From an uncultured Bacteroidota bacterium (GTDB taxonomy: Bacteria; Bacteroidota; Bacteroidia; Chitinophagales; Chitinophagaceae): a stretch of DNA of 43,035 nucleotides. Positions within the stretch are counted from its first letter, which is position 1; each line of letters starts with the position of its first letter. The stretch is taken from contig CAINWZ010000143.1 of NCBI GenBank assembly GCA_903854725.1, forward strand, positions 1 through 43,035, written 5' to 3'. Positions 1-8,544 of the stretch are shown piece by piece. A program made the position numbers and the translations under genes. The notes below the pieces were generated by a model. That model did not search any database. It saw only the letters and a list, made by a program, of their open reading frames with translations, and was not told where the DNA came from.

Positions 1-1194
1 ATATGCTAAACTGCCACCTACCCAGGTGGCAGTTTTATTATAGTTAACACCAATCATTTTACCCTTACTCAAGCGAGCAAGGTTCATAGTAGCTATATAT
101 TGCTGTGTAGGTGCATCCCAAAAATAAAATACCCTTAACTCCGCTTTGGCAGGGCCAGTAGGTGTTTCAATACAATTGGCATAGGTTACTTTTTCTTGTA
201 AAATCCAACCTGTAGGATTTTTTAGCTTTTCCATGTCACCGGGCTGAATATCTATAACAACACCCTGGCCTGCGAAGGAAAAAAGCGGCTTTAAGATGTA
301 GTTTTCTAAATCTGTAGGGATAGAAGGCAACTCATGAACAAATTGAGTTTTGGGTATAAAAGGGTGCGTCAAAAATGGCAATAAGAATTTACTAATTCTA
401 AAAAAATGGTTAGGGTGCGTGACCCATTCAACATTTAATTCACTTTGTAATATAGCACCTTGTTCTTGTATTGATTTTGTCTGATTTTTTAACTCGTCCA
501 ACACAACTCTATTGTAAATACGATCAATTTTTATTTTCTTTTCGTTTCTATTGTAATAAAGTGTTGTTCCTTCTTTAAATATTTCAGTAATACATACTAT
601 TGGAACATTTAAATAGTCTTCAGTGCAATAAAAATCGATTCTTGTTTTTTGTTGGTGTGGTAATATTTCAAGTAATACAGTGTGTTTATTTTCATGCGAG
701 TAAGGATCGCCTTTTATGACCTGTTCTAAATGCTTCAAATATTTTTCTTTAGAATACCCATTTAAAAAGGGGCTAAACCCAGCGGGTATAGAATATGTAT
801 TACGAATACACTCATCTTGTAATACTTCAAAAGCAAATAAGGAAGGGAACCCTTGTAATTCAATTAATGCTGGTACTATTTCTTTATTATCGTTGATGGC
901 TAGGGCAAAATCCATTACAATGCAATTAGGCAAAGCGGCTTCATTGGGTGTATTGGGTTGGTTTTGCAAAGAAGCTTCTGTGATTTTTTTAAAGGAAGGA
1001 CTTTGTATTTGTTCAGTAATGTAATTTCCAGTAGCTAATACTTTATCTATAAAAATTTTATCTATAAAAATGGGTGTTTCGGCTACACTAAAATCCAGCG
1101 CACCTGGATAGTGGCTGTTTAATGCAGTTAAATAGGCTAGGTGTTTAGCTTCTGTAAATGAATCATTAAAATTTTTTCTATGGGAAGCAATCAT
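1..1194 (-). CDS. ATP-grasp-like protein, truncated by the left window edge
   Basis: Not in the ORF track. Minus-strand translation from ATG at 1194 stays open to base 1 (MIASHRKNFNDSFTEAKHLAYLTAL...). ATP-grasp-like segments: LKPLFSFAGQGV, WILQEKV, AELRVFYFW, NLARLSKGKMIGVNYNKTATWVGGS. Confidence 0.75.
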   Translation of the reverse strand, partial: MIASHRKNFNDSFTEAKHLAYLTALNSHYPGALDFSVAETPIFIDKIFIDKVLATGNYITEQIQSPSFKKITEASLQNQPNTPNEAALPNCIVMDFALAINDNKEIVPALIELQGFPSLFAFEVLQDECIRNTYSIPAGFSPFLNGYSKEKYLKHLEQVIKGDPYSHENKHTVLLEILPHQQKTRIDFYCTEDYLNVPIVCITEIFKEGTTLYYNRNEKKIKIDRIYNRVVLDELKNQTKSIQEQGAILQSELNVEWVTHPNHFFRISKFLLPFLTHPFIPKTQFVHELPSIPTDLENYILKPLFSFAGQGVVIDIQPGDMEKLKNPTGWILQEKVTYANCIETPTGPAKAELRVFYFWDAPTQQYIATMNLARLSKGKMIGVNYNKTATWVGGSLAY

Positions 1195-1204
1195 TTTGTA
1201 TATT

Positions 1205-1996
1205 TTATGATTTAGCTTCTAAGGCTTTGTCTAAAAAGTTGGGAAGAATCGCATTAAATGTGGATTTTATTTTTGTGGGATCATTTAAGTGTTCAATCAT
1301 CCGATCCCATTTTTCTATACCGAATTCTTCCATAATGGCGTTTTTTATTTTATCATCTTTAAAATAATCTAGTAAAATTTGATATTCGCCTTCTGGATGA
1401 AATTGCACGCCTGCCATGTGTTCATTAAATTGTATACCCATAATTGCACGCTCTAGGGGTACCTGGGGTCTAATCTTTTCCAATGCTGTAATACGGGCGC
1501 CTAAGCGACTAATTTGTTCGTCATTGGGTTCTGTAATTTGATACAGCCTGCTTTCTAGTGCATAAAATGGATCTGCTAAGCCCTCAAACAAATGATTGGA
1601 TTCAATAGGATGTATGGGCAAGATGCCCACTTGTCTTGATTTGCGTAAACTTATTTTTCCTAAGTTTAAATGTCTACAGGCTATTTGAAAACTATGACAA
1701 ATTAAAAATACGGGTTTTTGTAATGCCAACATTTGATCAAGCCATTCGGTAAAGAGGGTGTCCCATTTTTCACCTGCTGAATCTATTGGTGAACCTGGAC
1801 CTCCAGTCGAGATATAAGCATCAAATTGATGATCGGGAATTTCACAATGGTCTCTTAGTTTAAAAACTTGATGTTGGATTGTTACATTTTTTTGCGAAGT
1901 CCAATTGGCTAAAATTAAATGAATACACTCCATACCCACATTGGCATTCCCATCATACATATCAATGATAGCAATTTTAAAGTGGGTAGTTGACAT
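1205..1996 (-). CDS. Class I glutamine amidotransferase-like protein
   Basis: 263 aa; nucleophile-elbow-like PVFLICHSFQ with Cys, and C-terminal GVQFHPEGE with His/Glu. Confidence 0.8.
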   Translation of the reverse strand: MSTTHFKIAIIDMYDGNANVGMECIHLILANWTSQKNVTIQHQVFKLRDHCEIPDHQFDAYISTGGPGSPIDSAGEKWDTLFTEWLDQMLALQKPVFLICHSFQIACRHLNLGKISLRKSRQVGILPIHPIESNHLFEGLADPFYALESRLYQITEPNDEQISRLGARITALEKIRPQVPLERAIMGIQFNEHMAGVQFHPEGEYQILLDYFKDDKIKNAIMEEFGIEKWDRMIEHLNDPTKIKSTFNAILPNFLDKALEAKS

Positions 1997-3123
1997 TATA
2001 AATAGCTTAAATTAGTCTTAGGCGTCAATACCAATAGTGTTTCATACATTAAGTTGATAGTATCTACGATATCTTTTTTATGTATCATTTCAACGGTGGT
2101 ATGCATGTATCTTAAAGGCATTGATATTAATACTGAAGGACAACCGTCATTTGCATAAGCAAAGCTATCAGTATCGGTGCCCGTGCTACGACTTAATGTT
2201 CTAAACTGTACGGGTATTTTTTTTGCTTTAGCGGTAGCTTCAACAATAGCTAATAATTTATTATGGATAGCAGGAGCGTAGGCGAGTGATGGGCCTTTGC
2301 CGCATTGTATATCACCTTCGATAGCTTTGTTAATCATAGGAGTATGCGTATCATGCGTTACATCGGTAATGATAGCAATATTCGGTTTAATGCGACGAGC
2401 AATCATTTCAGCGCCACGAAGTCCAATTTCTTCTTGTACTGCATTTACAATGTATAATCCAAAAGGAAGTTTCTTTTTATTTTCTTTTAATAAGCGAGCA
2501 ACTTCTGCAATCATAAAACCACCCACTCTATTATCAAAAGCACGTCCTATAATAAAATTGTTAGCTAATTCGTCGATACCTTCTTGGTAAGTAACAACTG
2601 CTCCAATATGAATACCTAAAGCTTCTACTTCTTTTTTACTTCTAGCGCCACAGTCTAATGTTAGGTTATCAACTTTAGGTTGTGGTTCTTTTTGATCTGG
2701 GTTGCTTAATCTAGTATGAATAGCAGGCCATCCGAATACCGCTTTAACGGGCCCCTTTTTACCATGAATCCAAACACGCATCGATGGCGCAATTTGATGG
2801 TCTACGCCGCCATTTCTTTTTAAATGAATTAAGCCTTGTTCATTTATATAATTTACAAACCAACTAATTTCATCGGCATGTGCTTCAATAACTACTTTAA
2901 ACGGGGCATTGGGATTGATAACACCTACAGCTGTACCATAAGCATCTGTATAAGTAGTGTCTACATATTTTGTAAGATACTCCAGCCATATTTTTTGACC
3001 ACTTGTTTCAAATCCTACGGGAGAAGGATTATTTATATAGTTGGTTAAAAATTGATAAGAAGCTGCGCTTATTAATTCTTTTTTTGAATTAACAGTAGGT
3101 TTTTTTGAGCTAGATTTTGCCAT
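1996..3123 (-). CDS. M42-family aminopeptidase / glutamyl aminopeptidase-like
   Basis: 375 aa; M42-like metal/active-site regions: VVIEAHADEISWFV, GRAFDNRVGGFM, AVQEEIGLRGAEM, ITDVTHDTHTP, GTDTDSFAYANDG. Confidence 0.85.
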   Translation of the reverse strand: MAKSSSKKPTVNSKKELISAASYQFLTNYINNPSPVGFETSGQKIWLEYLTKYVDTTYTDAYGTAVGVINPNAPFKVVIEAHADEISWFVNYINEQGLIHLKRNGGVDHQIAPSMRVWIHGKKGPVKAVFGWPAIHTRLSNPDQKEPQPKVDNLTLDCGARSKKEVEALGIHIGAVVTYQEGIDELANNFIIGRAFDNRVGGFMIAEVARLLKENKKKLPFGLYIVNAVQEEIGLRGAEMIARRIKPNIAIITDVTHDTHTPMINKAIEGDIQCGKGPSLAYAPAIHNKLLAIVEATAKAKKIPVQFRTLSRSTGTDTDSFAYANDGCPSVLISMPLRYMHTTVEMIHKKDIVDTINLMYETLLVLTPKTNLSYL

Positions 3124-3215
3124 AAAGTGAGTTTAAAATTAACAACTGCAAGATAACACTAATTACGCTATTTTTAAACAGACCATCTTTACCCTTTTTC
3201 TTGATTTTTTATTGA

Positions 3216-3223
3216 TACTTTTG
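3216..3223 (+). promoter_or_regulatory. Putative Bacteroidetes -7 box TACTTTTG upstream of the LuxE-like gene
   Basis: Exact TAnnTTTG match about 20 bp before the TTG start at 3243. No convincing -33 element. Confidence 0.45.
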
Positions 3224-3242
3224 CAGTAGTAAATCATTTATT

Positions 3243-4202
3243 TTGTTACAGCCACCTTTAGATAGTAAGCAATTATGGGACCTTGCGCCAGCCAATTTTT
3301 TGGAGGCCAGTAAAGCTGTTTTTAATTGGCAGTCTCAACACAATCCAGTTTATCATCAATGGGTAACTTTAAATAAGTCAACAGCAATTCCTTTTTTACC
3401 TATTTCTTTTTTTAAAACGCAGGAAGTTTTTATAGGTAATAAGCCAAGCACTTTATTTGAAAGTAGTGGAACTACGCAGGATGTAAAAAGCAGTCATTTT
3501 GTACAAGATTTACAATTGTATGAACAAAGCTTTCTGCAATGTTTTAATTTATTTTATGGCAACCCCAATGAATATTGTATTTTAGGTTTATTGCCTTCTT
3601 ATTTGGAAAGAAAACATTCTTCTTTAGTTTACATGGTGGATAAATTAATTAAAGAATCTGCACATCCACAAAGCGGTTTTTATTTAGATGATTTTGAAAA
3701 ATTGAATCAGGTTTTACAAGATTTAGAAAAACAACAAAAACCAGTTTGGTTTATAGGGGTGAGTTTTGCATTGATTGATTTTGCTATGGCTTTTCCACAA
3801 CAATTAAAGTCTACTATAGTAATAGAAACAGGAGGCATGAAAGGGAGAAAAGAGGAACTTACAAGAACTGAATTACATCATTTATTAAGTACACAATTTG
3901 GTGTTCATACTATTCATTCAGAATATGGAATGACCGAATTATTAAGCCAGGCTTATGCAGTAAAAGAGGGCATATTTAAATGTCCGCCTTGGATGAAAGT
4001 GATGATTGCAGAGGAGGAAGACCCAACAACTATTAAGGAGTCGGGCAGAGGCGTATTACATATCATTGACCTTGCAAATATATATAGTTGCTCCTTTATA
4101 GCCACAGAAGATATAGGCGAAGTTTTTGAAGATGGTAGCTTCACTGTTTTAGGAAGACTAGATAGCAGTGCAAGAAGAGGATGTAGTTTATTGGTAGTAT
4201 AA
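3243..4202 (+). CDS. LuxE/PaaK-like acyl-protein synthetase / acyltransferase family protein
   Basis: 319 aa; FESSGTTQDVKSSHF (adenylate-forming P-loop-like SSGTT), ETGGMKGRKEELTR, HSEYGMTELLSQAY. TTG start codon. Confidence 0.75.
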   Translation: MLQPPLDSKQLWDLAPANFLEASKAVFNWQSQHNPVYHQWVTLNKSTAIPFLPISFFKTQEVFIGNKPSTLFESSGTTQDVKSSHFVQDLQLYEQSFLQCFNLFYGNPNEYCILGLLPSYLERKHSSLVYMVDKLIKESAHPQSGFYLDDFEKLNQVLQDLEKQQKPVWFIGVSFALIDFAMAFPQQLKSTIVIETGGMKGRKEELTRTELHHLLSTQFGVHTIHSEYGMTELLSQAYAVKEGIFKCPPWMKVMIAEEEDPTTIKESGRGVLHIIDLANIYSCSFIATEDIGEVFEDGSFTVLGRLDSSARRGCSLLVV

Positions 4203-4203
4203 A

Positions 4204-5694
4204 TTAATCTTCAAACTCTTGTTTTTCTGATTCAATCATTTTTATTAAGTAAACAAGATAGCTAGGTTCTAGCCCATAGTTATATTGTCTTTTATCAATC
4301 GTATCTCTATTTTTTATAATTAAGGGTAATGGCTGTTGTGTAGAGAGTTTATATTTCTGGTTTATTTTTAAAAAGTGGTCACTTCTGCTTTTATTTTGTG
4401 TTAACACATCCTTGTTTTGCACCCCAATAATTTTATTAATTAGTTTAGTGGAAATGGTTTCCCCTTTTTGGTGATTTTTATACAATACTTGTAAAAGTTC
4501 TTTTTCAATAATAGTAAGGGAGTGATAAAAATTATAATTTAACCTTGCTGTAACTTCTTTAGGCACTTTCTTTTTTCTTTGTCTATACACCAAGAAAAAT
4601 ATAAAAAATGCAATGAGCATGATAATTAAAACATTCGGTGTAAAGAAAGGAAGTAGCACATTGAAGAAAAAATGGATAAGGTTGTTATCTATTTTATAAA
4701 CATATTGAATATTGCTAGTATCAATATCGGCACTGCTTATAGTAAAGGTTTTATAGCTGAGTTGATGATCGGGACTTATTTTAAGTAAATAGGCTGTATT
4801 GCCTAAGTTAAACTGAAGGTCATCATAAAGATCCTTGGTAGTATATAAGCTTAACCAAACCTGCTTTATGGCTTCATTTTTAGTACTATTAATTTTCCCA
4901 AAACTATTGGTTTTAAAATTTATCCAAAAGTAGTCAAGGTAGTTTTGGTAGATAATGATATCATCAATATCATAAGTGGAATAAGTGGCTGTTTGTAAGT
5001 TTAGTTTAAGTGCGGGATTAATAAGCCCTAAAGTAGTCCATTGATGATTGTAGAAATCGAATACATAACAACTGTCTATACTGGATATGGTATAATCTTT
5101 GGGCATATTGAAATAACCTAAAGATTTAGTGGTGTATAATTTATTGGCGTTTGTATCAACTTTAAATTTGATAATGTTTTTAAAATCATCATATCCATTT
5201 ACAATTCTATCACTTGGGTATAATTCCCACTCATGGGTTATGGGACTGAAGTAGGTAAGGATTCCACGTAAATGCCAGAATCCTGTGCCTCCAAATTGGA
5301 CAATTGAATTATGTAATATAAAAGAATAAGCTTCAAAGTTGACGCCAGAATGTATAGTAGAGTCAATTCTAACTAAAGTGTAGTTGTTGTTTTCCTTTTT
5401 GACCTTAAAGACTTTTCCCAGCCCTAAAGGTTGAATCCAAATTTCCTTTCCTCTTTTTAGGAGGGCTATATTTCTGAATTCCTTGGTGTTGAGCCCAAAA
5501 TTAAAAAGACTACTATTTAATTGTATATGTAAGGGGTTAATACTGTCTTTATATAAGATATCCAAAAGGGCAATGTCTTGCTTTTGAAATACGTTATTCA
5601 CCTTTTTTTCCTGTGCAAAAGAAGAAAATAGTTGAATTGAAAAAATTAAACAAAGAATTAATCTTATAAATTTCATTTTACTAAGGTAAGACAA
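4204..5694 (-). CDS. Membrane protein with N-terminal signal, large exported domain, one C-terminal-side TM helix and a putative cytoplasmic winged-helix-like tail
   Basis: 496 aa; signal-like MKFIRLILCLIFSIQLFSSFAQ; TM segment VLLPFFTPNVLIIMLIAFFIFFLVYRQRKKK; tail LTIIEKELLQVLYKN...NKIIGVQNKDVLTQNKSRSDHFLKINQKYKL. Confidence 0.65.
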   Translation of the reverse strand: MSYLSKMKFIRLILCLIFSIQLFSSFAQEKKVNNVFQKQDIALLDILYKDSINPLHIQLNSSLFNFGLNTKEFRNIALLKRGKEIWIQPLGLGKVFKVKKENNNYTLVRIDSTIHSGVNFEAYSFILHNSIVQFGGTGFWHLRGILTYFSPITHEWELYPSDRIVNGYDDFKNIIKFKVDTNANKLYTTKSLGYFNMPKDYTISSIDSCYVFDFYNHQWTTLGLINPALKLNLQTATYSTYDIDDIIIYQNYLDYFWINFKTNSFGKINSTKNEAIKQVWLSLYTTKDLYDDLQFNLGNTAYLLKISPDHQLSYKTFTISSADIDTSNIQYVYKIDNNLIHFFFNVLLPFFTPNVLIIMLIAFFIFFLVYRQRKKKVPKEVTARLNYNFYHSLTIIEKELLQVLYKNHQKGETISTKLINKIIGVQNKDVLTQNKSRSDHFLKINQKYKLSTQQPLPLIIKNRDTIDKRQYNYGLEPSYLVYLIKMIESEKQEFED

Positions 5695-5907
5695 ATATTA
5701 TAATAAGAAATTTACTCATCTATTTTATTAATATTTTGTAAATTATTAATATGTATAGTGTTGTTTTTGAACATATTTATTTATAAATATATTTTTCACC
5801 ACTTAAATTACTATTAATTTGGATTCATATACACTCTTAATGCATATTTACATTAATAAGAATTATATATTAATGAAATATTAAATATGTGGTTCTTAAA
5901 GATTTTT

Positions 5908-5970
5908 ATCCTTTGGGGGAAGGATAATCGGGGTGGTTGGGACTTGTCCTGGCCACCCCAAATTTTTTTA
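5908..5970 (+). terminator. Two adjacent hairpins; the second is terminator-like in the plus direction
   Basis: ATCCTT/AAGGAT hairpin at 5908-5925. GGGGTGG...CCACCCC stem at 5930-5959 with inner GGAC/GTCC, followed by AAATTTTTTTA. Confidence 0.5.
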
Positions 5971-5996
5971 GGAACTTGATGAGCTGATGGGTGATA

Positions 5997-6809
5997 TTAA
6001 ACGGCTACGTTAAAATCGCGAAGAGCGTCGTTTAAGCTTGTTTTTAGATCGGTACTTGGCTTTCTTTGTCCAATGATTAACGCACAACTTACTTGGTAAT
6101 CTCCCGCAGGGAATGACTTACGATAAGAGCCTGGAATAACAACGCTTCTAGCTGGAACGCGGCCCTTGTATTCTATTGGAGTTGCTCCACTTACATCTAT
6201 AATTTTAGTGCTCTGGGTTAAAACCACATTTGCACCTAGTACTGCTTCTTTTTCAACATGAACACCTTCCACCACTATACACCTGCTGCCTATAAAACAG
6301 CCATCTTCTATAATTACAGGACTTGCTTGTAGCGGTTCTAAAACACCTCCAATTCCCACGCCACCGCTTAAGTGAACTCCTTTGCCAATTTGCGCGCAAC
6401 TTCCAACGGTAGCCCATGTATCAACCATCGTGCCTTCATCTACAAATGCTCCTATATTCACATAGCTTGGCATTAGTACCACGTTTTTTGCTAAATAAGC
6501 GCCATACCTAGCCACTGCATGAGGTACAGCCCTCACGCCCAATGCTGCATAATTAGATTTTAGCAACATTTTATCATGAAATTCAAAGGGGGCTAATTCC
6601 CATGTTTGCATAGGTTGAATGCCAAAATATAATAAAATAGCTTGTTTTACCCATTCGTTTACAATCCATTGTCCTTCTTTAGGTGCTGCCACCCTTAACC
6701 TTCCTTTATCTACTTCTTCGATGACGGCATGTACCGCATTGCTATAAGTTGCATCCTTTAATAAAGTTCGATCGGCAAATGCTGCTTCAATTTTGTTTTT
6801 TAATTCCAT
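5997..6809 (-). CDS. dapD: 2,3,4,5-tetrahydropyridine-2,6-dicarboxylate N-succinyltransferase
   Basis: Hexapeptide-repeat protein with LMPSYVNIGAFVDEGTMVDTWATVGSCAQIGKGVHLSGGVGIGGVLEP. Likely start is MELKNK at 6809 rather than the longer ORF start at 6842. Confidence 0.93.
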   Translation of the reverse strand: MELKNKIEAAFADRTLLKDATYSNAVHAVIEEVDKGRLRVAAPKEGQWIVNEWVKQAILLYFGIQPMQTWELAPFEFHDKMLLKSNYAALGVRAVPHAVARYGAYLAKNVVLMPSYVNIGAFVDEGTMVDTWATVGSCAQIGKGVHLSGGVGIGGVLEPLQASPVIIEDGCFIGSRCIVVEGVHVEKEAVLGANVVLTQSTKIIDVSGATPIEYKGRVPARSVVIPGSYRKSFPAGDYQVSCALIIGQRKPSTDLKTSLNDALRDFNVAV

Positions 6810-6879
6810 TATTTCGATTTGTACAAATTTACAAACTAGCACATAATACTTACTAGTTTCTTTTGCACAATAAGGAACA

Positions 6880-6910
6880 TTGAATTTTTTAATTGGGATT
6901 GTTTAATTTG
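6880..6910 (+). promoter_or_regulatory. Putative promoter for the tsaC-like gene: TTG-N20-TTAATTTG
   Basis: TTG at 6880-6882; TTAATTTG (one mismatch to TAnnTTTG) at 6903-6910; ATG follows at 6915. Confidence 0.5.
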
Positions 6911-6914
6911 CAAC

Positions 6915-7487
6915 ATGTTTGTTTACGAAGAAGATGTAGAAGCCTGTTTGCTAGCCCTTCAAAAAGGGGAACTTATTTTGTATCCTACTGATACGGTATG
7001 GGGTATTGGATGTGATGCAACCAATGAATTGGCAGTTTCCAAAATTTTTGCTTTAAAAAAAAGAGTGGATACGAAAGCAATGATTATACTATTGGGGGAG
7101 GAAAAGGAAATTACCAATTACGTAGCAGATAATAATTTACAAATATTTGATTACATCAAAGGTATTCATAAGCCTACTACAGTTATTTATCATAAAGCAA
7201 AAAATGTCGCAACTAATTTAGTGGCGGGGGATGAATCTATCGCTATTCGAATTACCAAAGATTCTTTTTGTAAAGATTTAATAAAAGCTTTCGGTAAACC
7301 TATAGTGAGTACTTCTGCTAATATTTCTGGTTATCCCACTCCTTTGTGTTTTGCCGACATTTCTTTAGACATTAAAGAAGGGGTTCAATATGTTGTTAAG
7401 CATAGACAAGAGGAAACTAATCTGCAAATGCCTTCCTCTATTGTGAAATGGGATGAAGAAGGAAAATTAATCATCATTCGACCATAA
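6915..7487 (+). CDS. tsaC: Sua5/YciO/YrdC-family L-threonylcarbamoyladenylate synthase
   Basis: 190 aa; LILYPTDTVWGIGCDATNELAVSKIFALKKR, KPIVSTSANISGYPTP. Confidence 0.87.
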   Translation: MFVYEEDVEACLLALQKGELILYPTDTVWGIGCDATNELAVSKIFALKKRVDTKAMIILLGEEKEITNYVADNNLQIFDYIKGIHKPTTVIYHKAKNVATNLVAGDESIAIRITKDSFCKDLIKAFGKPIVSTSANISGYPTPLCFADISLDIKEGVQYVVKHRQEETNLQMPSSIVKWDEEGKLIIIRP

Positions 7488-7499
7488 ATAGTTTTAGTT

Positions 7500-8531
7500 A
7501 TGCAAAAAATGGTTGTGATACAAACCGCTTTTATTGGTGATGTAGTGCTTGCAACTGCACTGATTGAATCTTTGCATCAACAATTTCCGGTAGCGTCTAT
7601 TGATATTGTGGTAAGAAAAGGGAATGAAACACTTTTTGCAAACCATCCTTTTATTGAAGAGGTTATTGTATGGGATAAAAAAAATAATAAATATTTTAAT
7701 TGGCTTCAAGTTTTGAAAAAACTTAGAAGCAAAAAATACGACTTACTCATAAATGTGCAAAGGTTTGCTGCTACTGGATTGTGGACGGTCTTAGCTAAAG
7801 CAAAAATAACTATTGGTTTTGATAAAAATCCTTTTTCATTTTTATTTTCACATACGGTAAAACATCTATTAACTAGCGAAAGCATGCATGAAATAAATCG
7901 AAATCATGCTTTGCTTGAAAGCTTGGGTGTTGTGCCAGCTAGTAAACCAAAACTTTATCCTGCCCCCATAGATTTTGAAAAAGTAAAATCATTGCAGGAT
8001 GAAAAATATATCACTATAGCAGCCGCCTCTGTATGGTTTACCAAACAATTTCCAGTGAGTGCATGGGTAAGTTTTATCAATGAATTACCTTTTAAGGGCC
8101 CCATTTATATAGTAGGGGGTAGTGGTGATAAACTTATAGGGGAAGAAATTATTAAACAACATGTAGCTGCTGCTAAGAGTGCAGGGGTTGTTGCTAAAAA
8201 TTTAATGAATATAGCTGGCCAACTTAATTTTTTAGCCTCGGCTGCCTTGCAACAAAAAGCGGTACTTAATTATGTGAACGATTCGGCGCCATTGCATTTT
8301 TGTTCTGCAGTTGATGCGCCAGTAGTGGCTATTTATTGTTCAACCATTCCCGCTTTTGGCTTTGGGCCTTTGTCAAGTAGTTCTGTTGTAGTAGAAACTT
8401 CACAAACACTCACATGCCGACCTTGTGGCCTCCATGGAAAAAAGGACTGTCCTCTAGGCCATTTTAATTGCGCCCATTCTATACAAAATGCACAATTAAT
8501 AGCGCCATTGCTACAAGTGACACAACATTAG
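7500..8531 (+). CDS. Glycosyltransferase family 9 / ADP-heptose:LPS heptosyltransferase-like protein
   Basis: 343 aa; VIQTAFIGDVVLATALIESLHQQFP, YDLLINVQRF, VLNYVNDSAPLHFCSAVDAPVVAIYCST, CRPCGLHGKKDCPLGHFNC. Confidence 0.88.
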   Translation: MQKMVVIQTAFIGDVVLATALIESLHQQFPVASIDIVVRKGNETLFANHPFIEEVIVWDKKNNKYFNWLQVLKKLRSKKYDLLINVQRFAATGLWTVLAKAKITIGFDKNPFSFLFSHTVKHLLTSESMHEINRNHALLESLGVVPASKPKLYPAPIDFEKVKSLQDEKYITIAAASVWFTKQFPVSAWVSFINELPFKGPIYIVGGSGDKLIGEEIIKQHVAAAKSAGVVAKNLMNIAGQLNFLASAALQQKAVLNYVNDSAPLHFCSAVDAPVVAIYCSTIPAFGFGPLSSSSVVVETSQTLTCRPCGLHGKKDCPLGHFNCAHSIQNAQLIAPLLQVTQH

Positions 8532-8539
8532 TACTTTTG
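8508..8539 (+). promoter_or_regulatory. Putative promoter for cca: TTG-N21-TACTTTTG
   Basis: TTG at 8508-8510 and exact TAnnTTTG match TACTTTTG at 8532-8539; ATG at 8545. Confidence 0.55.
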
Positions 8540-8544
8540 TAGCC

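Noticed and set aside
716-1024. 102-aa plus-strand ORF
   Set aside because: Antisense to the open ATP-grasp-like frame (1-1194, minus); no recognisable domain or start context.
5700-5996. Riboswitch or tRNA in the long spacer before dapD
   Set aside because: No cloverleaf or known riboswitch core recognised; hairpins better reported as an unexplained terminator/sRNA candidate.
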